10,622 bases of DNA from SVTX01 sp045538195. GTDB lineage: Bacteria; Bacillota; Clostridia; Oscillospirales; CAG-272. The position numbers and the translations under genes are program-made. Every line of letters begins with the position of its first letter. Position 1 is the first letter of the stretch. The stretch covers positions 1 to 10,622 of the forward strand of contig JAZSRA010000080.1 of NCBI GenBank assembly GCA_045538195.1, in the 5' to 3' direction. Below are positions 6,080-10,622 of the stretch, piece by piece. A model generated the notes under the pieces. That model was not told the origin of the DNA, ran no database searches, and saw nothing but the letters and a program-made list of their open reading frames with translations.

Positions 6080-6580
6080 ATGACTCAAAATCAAAAAAGA
6101 GGGGGCGGACTTGTACGTACCCGTCCAACTGCCCTTGCATCAAGAACGGCAGAGACAAGCGATTCTCCGCTTTTTCTAACGGTACTCAAAAGCGGTCTTT
6201 GGGGAGTTGCCACGGCGCTTGGAGCGGGATTGATACTAATTACAGTTGCCACTGCCGTCGCGTATGCAAACCCAAATCCCTCGGCGCTCATTCCCGCCCT
6301 GTCGCTATTATCGCTTCTTCCGTCGATGTTTGCGGGAGGCTTTGTCACCGCTAAAAAAGTAAAGGATGCGCCCCTGCTCTGCGGAATAATTTCAGGCGGC
6401 ATGATAACCCTCATTACGATGCTTTTAGGGATCGTATTGCGCGGACTTCCTTCGTCGGGATATGCGTTCTGGCAATCGGCGGCGCTTCACACCGCGGCGA
6501 TAGCCTTTTCGGTCCTCGGCGCTTTCGCAGGGAACGTAAAAAGACGACAAAAACCCGGCAAAAGACGGTTTGGAAGATAA
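6080..6580 (+). CDS. TIGR04086/YrzE-like four-helix membrane protein
   Basis: This 166-residue protein has a charged cytoplasmic N-terminus (1-30), four hydrophobic helices (about 38-62, 69-88, 98-119, 134-152) and a short, strongly basic tail (KRRQKPGKRRFGR). Small-residue-rich helices with AGGFVTAKKV after helix 2 and a location just downstream of yajC match the TIGR04086 (YrzE) family, which often neighbours yajC in Firmicutes. No biochemical function is established for it that I know of. I chose ATG 6080 because GGAGG lies ten bases upstream; an in-frame ATG at 6056 would start inside the hairpin loop and has no ribosome binding site. In many Clostridia a six-cysteine SCIFF peptide gene follows; none is present here. 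No clear terminator follows. Confidence 0.8.
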   Translation: MTQNQKRGGGLVRTRPTALASRTAETSDSPLFLTVLKSGLWGVATALGAGLILITVATAVAYANPNPSALIPALSLLSLLPSMFAGGFVTAKKVKDAPLLCGIISGGMITLITMLLGIVLRGLPSSGYAFWQSAALHTAAIAFSVLGAFAGNVKRRQKPGKRRFGR

Positions 6581-6916
6581 ATTTTGATTTGTCAGGGGAT
6601 GCGAGGGACGCGGGGATGCGGGGATGCGTTTTCCGCTTTTTCGAGAAAAAGCTTGGCAAAAAGCTTCCCCGAATTTGGGTTCTAACCGCCGATGTGCGTT
6701 TTATGATATAACTCGGACTGCTTGCAAGCAGCGGTTTGCAACAATTTGACTAACAATTAAGTTTAACTTCACGTTGCATATAGTGACGCTGAAATTTTGC
6801 ACACAAAATTTCAGCCTACTGAGATAACACTCTTGAAACAGTTTAGAACCCAGCCAAAAAGTTTAACTAAACCTTATAGTTTATTTAAGTTGATGTATAC
6901 AAATACACCACCTTAA
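6581..6916. other. Gene-free region of palindromic DNA
   Basis: No open frame of credible composition is found on either strand. It holds three GGGGATGCG-type direct repeats (about 6595-6629); a perfect GCTTTTTC/GAAAAAGC hairpin (6635-6652); two AAGCTT sites (6649-6654, 6661-6666); a 14-bp palindrome CTGCTTGCAAGCAG (6718-6731); a 12-bp-stem hairpin (6788-6815); and a direct repeat AAGTTTAACT (6759-6768, 6859-6868). A perfect 10-bp inverted repeat, TGGGTTCTAA (6676-6685) and TTAGAACCCA (6843-6852), brackets 177 bases. It could be a decayed MITE-like element, but no clear target-site duplication is seen. Confidence 0.6.
6788..6815. repeat. 12-bp perfect hairpin without a T-run
   Basis: GCTGAAATTTTG (6788-6799) pairs perfectly with 6804-6815 around a CACA loop. 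Neither side is followed by a T-run, so it is not a usual terminator for the upstream membrane-protein gene. It sits inside the TGGGTTCTAA inverted repeat. Confidence 0.7.
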
Positions 6917-6919
6917 CTC

Positions 6920-7229
6920 GTCGGCGAAGCCGACCTTTCCCGAAGGGAAAGCCTCTTTGAATTTAAAAGTTTTATATGGTTGTAAGCCGTACTCCCCTAT
7001 ATCAACTCAATGGGGTTGGGGGACACGGGGGAGGGGCTGTTGAAACGAATAAAAACGCGGCTTGCTGCTTTTTTATTCGTGAGACCCGCCCCTATCACCC
7101 GTGCGGCGTTTCTTTTGTAACAGCAAATGCTTGCATTTGCGAGTCAATCAAGCGCTTGCGCTTGTTGACAGTTTTCATTGTCGCTGATGACAAGAAAAGT
7201 TAGTAAAAACACACAGACAAATTGCAATT
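6920..7229. repeat. Structured intergenic repeat element, copy B
   Basis: This is the second copy of the element at 47-395, in the same orientation. It keeps the same order of hairpins: GTCGGC/GCCGAC with a GAA loop (6920-6934); CTTTCCC/GGGAAAG (6935-6951); CAACTC/GGGTTG (7003-7018); and the compound hairpin at 7024-7103 with CACGGG/CCCGTG, AGGGGC/GCCCCT and the same 11-bp inner stem (7045-7055 with 7070-7080). The tail differs. It has a GCAAATGC/GCATTTGC hairpin (7123-7140), a 12-bp bulged stem GTCAA-t-CAAGCGC with its complement (7143-7169), and TTTTC-a-TTGTC paired with GACAAGAAAA (7172-7198). It ends at AAATTGCAATT (7219-7229), 19 bases before the recO terminator. Short open frames across it follow the repeat and are not genes. 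Confidence 0.75.
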
Positions 7230-7248
7230 ACATCTCCAAAACTACAAA

Positions 7249-7276
7249 AATAAAGGGGCAAATTCGCCCCTTTATT
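7249..7276 (-). terminator. Intrinsic terminator of the phoH-ybeY-era-recO operon
   Basis: A perfect 11-bp stem, AATAAAGGGGC (7249-7259) with GCCCCTTTATT (7266-7276), has a six-base loop and continues on the minus strand into a T-containing tract. It starts three bases after the recO stop codon and ends the operon. Confidence 0.85.
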
Positions 7277-7278
7277 AT

Positions 7279-8073
7279 TTATTTCACAACCTTATAAAAA
7301 TCCAATGAATCAAAGCTCCTGCCGAGGTGGTTTATTATATAGGTCTCCGTGGCTCGGGAGAGATCACGCAGATCGTCGGCATCCTTTAAGTCAAAGGAAA
7401 AAAGCTTCTTTTCAGGCGCGCTGACTATGTAACGAAGCGCCGCAAGGGTCGAGGGCGACATCCCGCAAAGCACGCTGGTTTCGGGAACGTCGTCAAAATC
7501 CTTTGATATTCTTGGCACTCTCTGTCCTCTTTTGGCTTGACACTCGGTGCAGACAAGCTTTCCGCCCATTACGTCAAGATACAAAAACTCCGCGCTATCA
7601 CTATGGCAATAGGCACAACCGAAAAGCTCGGGCAGATATCCCGAAATAGAAGCGGCTCGCATCTCAAACGCGGACTTGATTATCTCCTGCGCTCTGTCTC
7701 CCCTTCCAATCAAGAAAAGCGAATTGAGCAAGAGACGAAGCAGCTCTCCGCACTCCTCATCCTCGTCGGTCAGCTCGTTTGCAAGGTCGCAAAGATAGGT
7801 TGCCAGCGACACCTTGCCTATGTCGGTTGAAAGATTATAAAACGAATCTGTCACAGACCCACCCCTCAACCAATACATTGAATTTTTCTCGTATATTTCA
7901 AAATTTCCGTAAGTGAAGAGCTGGGAAATAGGCGTCAACTTGCTTGACGGCGACCTGCCACCCTTGACCATAACGCCGATGCGTCCGCGGTCGGGTGTTA
8001 TGATATTTAAAAGCTTGTCGCTCGCTCCCACCTCATGAACGCGGGTTATCAGTCCATCAGTCGCAAAAGTCAT
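7279..8073 (-). CDS. recO: DNA repair protein RecO
   Basis: RecO works with RecR, and in many bacteria RecF, to load RecA on SSB-coated single-stranded DNA and to anneal strands during gap repair. The 264 residues are the usual length. An N-terminal OB-fold begins with TFATDGLITRVHEVGASDKLLNIIT and continues to GVMVKGGRSP (34-43). The helical C-terminal part carries a four-cysteine zinc site, CAYC (153-156) and CTEC (175-178), typical of Firmicute RecO. I chose ATG 8073, five bases after GGAG. An in-frame GTG at 8079 would overlap that site. The gene follows era after a 265-base gap that contains two hairpins, so it may be read from the operon, from a local promoter that I could not identify, or both. 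Confidence 0.93.
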   Translation of the reverse strand: MTFATDGLITRVHEVGASDKLLNIITPDRGRIGVMVKGGRSPSSKLTPISQLFTYGNFEIYEKNSMYWLRGGSVTDSFYNLSTDIGKVSLATYLCDLANELTDEDEECGELLRLLLNSLFLIGRGDRAQEIIKSAFEMRAASISGYLPELFGCAYCHSDSAEFLYLDVMGGKLVCTECQAKRGQRVPRISKDFDDVPETSVLCGMSPSTLAALRYIVSAPEKKLFSFDLKDADDLRDLSRATETYIINHLGRSFDSLDFYKVVK

Positions 8074-8338
8074 ACACACTCCAATTCTCTTACTTTCTTT
8101 GAAAAGAAAGTAAGCAAAGAAACTTCCCGAAGGATAGATACAAACACAGACGGTTTAGGTTTTTAAACGGTATTAACCTAAAAGCACACGCCTATCTGCT
8201 ATCGTGTTGCAAGTACTTTTATAGAGTAAAGATCCCCACAATTCTCCTTTTTGAGAGTTTTCGAAAAGGATGGGGGGTGTAGGGGGAAGGAAAAACTTTT
8301 TCCCAAAAAGTTTTTCCTTCCCCCACATTTTCCTACCC
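8074..8338. other. recO-era intergenic region with several hairpins
   Basis: This 265-base gap has no credible gene. It contains an 11-bp hairpin CTTACTTTCTT/AAGAAAGTAAG (8089-8114) ending seven bases before the recO Shine-Dalgarno; an 8-bp inverted repeat TTTAGGTT/AACCTAAA (8154-8161, 8175-8182); a TCCTTTT/AAAAGGA stem (8245-8251, 8264-8270); and the 20-bp hairpin at 8282-8324. The operon normally has era and recO close together, so this DNA looks inserted. I see no convincing promoter for recO in it. Confidence 0.6.
8282..8324. repeat. Perfect 20-bp hairpin just after era
   Basis: Positions 8282-8301 pair without mismatch with 8305-8324 around a CCC loop. The arms are G-rich outside and A/T-rich inside (GGGGGAAGGAAAAACTTTTT). 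It lies 14 bases after the era stop codon. No T-run follows on either strand, so a terminator role is uncertain. The composition resembles dispersed palindromes often seen between genes of gut Clostridia. Confidence 0.8.
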
Positions 8339-9223
8339 TTACTCCTCAGTAAAGCCGAAATCGGTAATTCCGCGCTGGCTATCGCGCCAGTTTTCCTTGA
8401 CCTTGACCCAGAGGTTAAGATAGACCTTCGCGCCGAAGATCGCCTCAAGATCCGCGCGGGCATAAGAGCCGACGCGCTTAAGCTCCTCGCCGTTTTTACC
8501 GACGATAATTCCCTTGTGCGAAGCCTTTTCGCAGAAGATCTCGGCTCGGATGCTGATAAGCGATCCCTCGTCCTTAAACTCCTCGATAGCAACGGCGATA
8601 CCGTGGGGTATCTCCTTATTGAGCGTGCGGAGCAGTTTTTCGCGGATGACCTCTGCGGCAACCTGTCTCTCGCTCTGATCGGTGACCATATCCTCGGGGA
8701 AGAAAAATTCAGACTCGCCAAGGAAGGGCTTGCACTCGTCAAGCACCTCGCTAACACCCTTACCGTTCTTCGCGCAGATCGGAACGACGGCGTTGAAGTC
8801 GTGGAGTGCGGCGTAAGCGGAGATAGTCTCGGCTATCTGCTCGCGGCGGTAAAGGTCGATCTTATTGAGAACGAGAACCGAGGGGGTCTCGGTATTCTTG
8901 ACGTATTTGATAACGTTTTTCTCGATCTCGCTGATCGGCTTGCCTGCATCGATGACGAGAATGACCGCGTCGGCATCCTGCATTGAGGAATTAGCGGTCT
9001 TTACCATAAAGCTGCCCAAAGAATTACGGGGCTTGAAGATACCGGGAGTGTCGAGGAAAACAAACTGATCGTCACCCACAGTATGTATACCGATAATTCT
9101 GTTTCTCGTGGTCTGGGGCTTGGAGGAAACGATGGCAACCTTTTCGCCCAAAATACTGTTAAGAAGCGTCGATTTTCCCACGTTGGGACGACCGACTATT
9201 GCTATAAATCCTGTTTTTTTCAT
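8339..9223 (-). CDS. era: GTPase Era
   Basis: Era is an essential GTPase that binds the 3' end of 16S rRNA and monitors 30S maturation, near the inner membrane. The 294 residues match the family length. Motifs in order: G1 GRPNVGKS (11-18), the switch Thr pair in PQTTRNR (36-42), G3 DTPG (58-61), G4 NKID (120-123), and G5 as CAKNG (150-154), where serine of the usual SAK is cysteine. The C-terminal KH domain contains the RNA-binding loop VGKNGE (241-246) and a final LWVKVKENWRDS. The ATG is preceded by AAGGA at seven bases. It follows the unknown membrane-protein gene by 26 bases and precedes recO, as is usual in Firmicutes. Confidence 0.97.
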   Translation of the reverse strand: MKKTGFIAIVGRPNVGKSTLLNSILGEKVAIVSSKPQTTRNRIIGIHTVGDDQFVFLDTPGIFKPRNSLGSFMVKTANSSMQDADAVILVIDAGKPISEIEKNVIKYVKNTETPSVLVLNKIDLYRREQIAETISAYAALHDFNAVVPICAKNGKGVSEVLDECKPFLGESEFFFPEDMVTDQSERQVAAEVIREKLLRTLNKEIPHGIAVAIEEFKDEGSLISIRAEIFCEKASHKGIIVGKNGEELKRVGSYARADLEAIFGAKVYLNLWVKVKENWRDSQRGITDFGFTEE

Positions 9224-9249
9224 GTATCTTTCCTTAAGTTTTATTTGGT

Positions 9250-9897
9250 TTATTTAGCGTGCTTTTCTATAAACTCATCAATTTCGTACGCAGATGCTTT
9301 TCTTATTTCCTTGATATATTCTCCGCTACCGTAATGTATAAGTCGCATATATTCGGGATAGTCACTTGTTTTGGATTTCCCCACGCGCAAAGTAAGCGCC
9401 GTTCCGTCAATGGAAAACTCTCTCTCGTCGCCATAGTCGGAATGTTTGAATTTTGTAAGACTGCTCCACCCTATCTCGTCTGCGTGATCTATAATATAAT
9501 TAAGATCCTCAATTGTCATAGCCTTGCCTTCGACCTTCATCGCTTGATTTTGTGCGTCCTTGATATTCAGATAAATATCGTATCCGAGAGGCCCTACCAC
9601 AAATAGAACGACCGCAGTAGTAATGATAAAGGCAATAAGCTGCACGTGATTTGAGAAAAAGCTTTCGCGGTGATACCCGTCACCCGTGACCTTTATCTCC
9701 TCCTCGGGGAGCTTTTTGTAGGTTGCCTCGGGGTCCATACCTCGGTTTTCTCTCGGCGGAGCATCCTTGTCAACAGACGTGTTTCGATCTTCCTTTTCTG
9801 CCTTTTTTGCTTCTTTCGCAAGCTCACGCTCGCGCATCTCGGCTAATTTTTGGGCGCGCTTTTCGGCTTCAAGCGCTCGTCTTTCACTTGGTTTCAT
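9250..9897 (-). CDS. Unrecognised single-pass membrane protein between ybeY and era
   Basis: I do not recognise this 215-residue protein. The first 38 residues are almost all Glu, Lys, Arg and Ala and should form a charged helix or coiled coil. A polar linker reaches about 80, a membrane helix follows (about 86-110, QLIAFIITTAVVLFVVGPLGY), and then an outer or cytoplasmic domain of about 105 residues with FSIDGTALTLRVGKS and PEYMRLIHYGSGEYIKEI. There are no catalytic motifs. The ATG overlaps the ybeY stop (ATGA), so the two are translationally coupled. In many Firmicutes dgkA and cdd lie at this place. This protein has a single helix, unlike the three helices of diacylglycerol kinase, so it is not a diverged DgkA. 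A partner for Era at the membrane is only a guess. Confidence 0.85.
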   Translation of the reverse strand: MKPSERRALEAEKRAQKLAEMRERELAKEAKKAEKEDRNTSVDKDAPPRENRGMDPEATYKKLPEEEIKVTGDGYHRESFFSNHVQLIAFIITTAVVLFVVGPLGYDIYLNIKDAQNQAMKVEGKAMTIEDLNYIIDHADEIGWSSLTKFKHSDYGDEREFSIDGTALTLRVGKSKTSDYPEYMRLIHYGSGEYIKEIRKASAYEIDEFIEKHAK

Positions 9898-10388
9898 TTA
9901 ACTTCCAATCCCATTATTTTCATGATTTCGGTCTGCTTTGCTCTCATCTCTCTGTCCTCCTCCTCGCTTCTCTCATGGTCGTAGCCGAGAAGGTGAAGCA
10001 TCGAGTGAACGCAAAGGAACGCGACCTCGCGCTCGAATGAGTGACCGTACTCCTCTGCCTGCTCCTTTGCTTTTTCAAGGGAGATCACTATATCTCCAAG
10101 GTTATGGACTATCTCGTCGATGGGAGGCTCCTCGGTCTCGCCCTCGAAATCAAAGAGCGGGAAGGACAGCACGTCGGTCTCGCGGTCAATTTGTCTGAAC
10201 TTCTTGTTCAGCTCGCGAATGCCCATATTGTCTGTAAAGGTCAGGGATACCTCGCAGCCGTTGCAGAATTGCTCGTGATCCAGTGTCGCCTCGATGGCGC
10301 GGCGCATCAGAATCTTCAAGCGATAGGTCACGGGCATGATATCCTGCTCATTTTCAAAATAAATCTTCAAAAGCATTTTGCGTCTCAT
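9894..10388 (-). CDS. ybeY: Endoribonuclease/rRNA maturation factor YbeY
   Basis: YbeY is a zinc-dependent single-strand endoribonuclease needed for 16S rRNA 3'-end maturation and 70S quality control. The 164 residues carry the metal site HSMLHLLGYDH (128-138), with His128, His132 and His138 as ligands, plus the conserved LNKKFRQIDRETDVLSFPL (60-78) and LGDIVIS (97-103) segments. The ATG at 10388 overlaps the phoH stop (ATGA) and has GAGG ten bases upstream. A second in-frame ATG lies four codons later and is an alternative. The gene overlaps the next one by four bases. With phoH, era and recO it forms the standard Firmicute cluster, and it acts in the same 16S 3'-end pathway as Era. Confidence 0.97.
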   Translation of the reverse strand: MRRKMLLKIYFENEQDIMPVTYRLKILMRRAIEATLDHEQFCNGCEVSLTFTDNMGIRELNKKFRQIDRETDVLSFPLFDFEGETEEPPIDEIVHNLGDIVISLEKAKEQAEEYGHSFEREVAFLCVHSMLHLLGYDHERSEEEDREMRAKQTEIMKIMGLEVK

Positions 10389-10622
10389 TTACGTGTATCC
10401 TCTCTTTTCGCATAATGGTATTTTTTATCTTTGGTGCGTGTTTCCTGTTTTTCTCTATCGTACTTTTCGTAAGCAAGAATGATCTTTTGTACAAGACGAT
10501 GACGCACCACGTCCTTTTCGGTAAAGCGGTGCAGCGCAATGTCGTCAATGCCGTCCAGGATTCTGACCACCTCTGCAAGTCCGGATTTCTGTCCCGAGGG
10601 CAGGTCGGTCTGGGTCAGGTCG
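10385..10622 (-). CDS. phoH: PhoH family protein, C-terminal part only
   Basis: The coding sequence enters from the right window edge. The last 78 residues are visible: DLTQTDLPSGQKSGL, then VVRILDGIDDIALHRFTEKDVVRHRLVQKII and a charged tail (EKYDREKQ...). This is the end of the PhoH ATPase domain (P-loop NTPase, helicase-like). The DLTQTDLP segment corresponds to the conserved sensor-like region of the family. The role of PhoH is unsettled; links to RNA metabolism have been proposed because it is so often beside ybeY. The stop overlaps the ybeY start as ATGA. The P-loop and Walker B motifs are outside the window. Confidence 0.93.
   Translation of the reverse strand, partial: DLTQTDLPSGQKSGLAEVVRILDGIDDIALHRFTEKDVVRHRLVQKIILAYEKYDREKQETRTKDKKYHYAKREDTRK

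Noticed and set aside
6581..6916. SCIFF (six-cysteine) peptide gene expected after the yajC/TIGR04086 pair in Clostridia
   Set aside because: No short cysteine-rich open frame with a ribosome site is present on either strand here.
6976..7203. Plus-strand 75-codon open frame
   Set aside because: It lies wholly in copy B of the repeat element; its coding is a by-product of the hairpin sequences.
8282..8324. Intrinsic terminator of era
   Set aside because: The stem is strong but no T-run follows on the minus strand, so I call it a palindromic repeat.
8270..8986. Plus-strand 238-codon open frame with a plausible-looking composition
   Set aside because: It is antisense to era, whose GTPase and KH motifs are unmistakable, and starts in the 20-bp hairpin.
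9250..9897. Diverged diacylglycerol kinase (DgkA)
   Set aside because: There is only one membrane helix and no kinase motif, and the protein is much longer and highly charged at the N-terminus.

Overview
The window looks like chromosomal DNA of a Clostridia-type Firmicute, probably an uncultured gut or anaerobic lineage. The evidence is the phoH-ybeY-...-era-recO gene cluster, an HPr with both His15 and Ser46, a YajC followed by a YrzE/TIGR04086-like membrane protein, strong GGAGG-type ribosome binding sites, and AT-rich intergenic DNA full of palindromic repeats. No phage, plasmid, transposase, CRISPR, tRNA or rRNA gene is visible. Almost all coding sequence is ordinary housekeeping. The unusual material is in the intergenic DNA.

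Layout, left to right. 1-408: no gene; a structured repeat element (copy A) with a 53-bp tandem repeat tail. 408-845: a single-gene unit for the phosphocarrier HPr on the minus strand, with an intrinsic terminator and a promoter region carrying two palindromes. 935-5401: a minus-strand operon, in transcription order rimM, trmD, a large polytopic O-antigen-ligase-like protein, and two small single-pass membrane proteins of apparent DUF4330 type. 5402-5672: a divergent promoter region. 5673-6580: plus-strand yajC and a four-helix membrane protein, separated by a hairpin that holds the second gene's Shine-Dalgarno sequence. 6581-7229: no gene; palindromic DNA followed by the second copy (B) of the structured element. 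7249-10622: a minus-strand operon, in transcription order phoH (3' part only), ybeY, an unrecognised membrane protein, era and recO, ending in an intrinsic terminator. The first three genes overlap by ATGA junctions.

The two operons serve translation. RimM and Era act in 30S assembly, YbeY in 16S rRNA 3'-end processing and quality control, and TrmD makes m1G37 in tRNA. RecO is for recombinational repair, YajC belongs to the Sec translocon, and HPr serves the PTS and carbon regulation. The O-antigen-ligase-like/DUF4330 trio downstream of trmD occupies the place where rplS often sits, and suggests a cell-envelope glycan role.

The best candidate for something undescribed is the duplicated intergenic element (47-395 and 6920-7229). 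It is a series of hairpins whose paired bases change together between copies, it has the same orientation both times, and it lies just beyond the terminator of a minus-strand gene both times.
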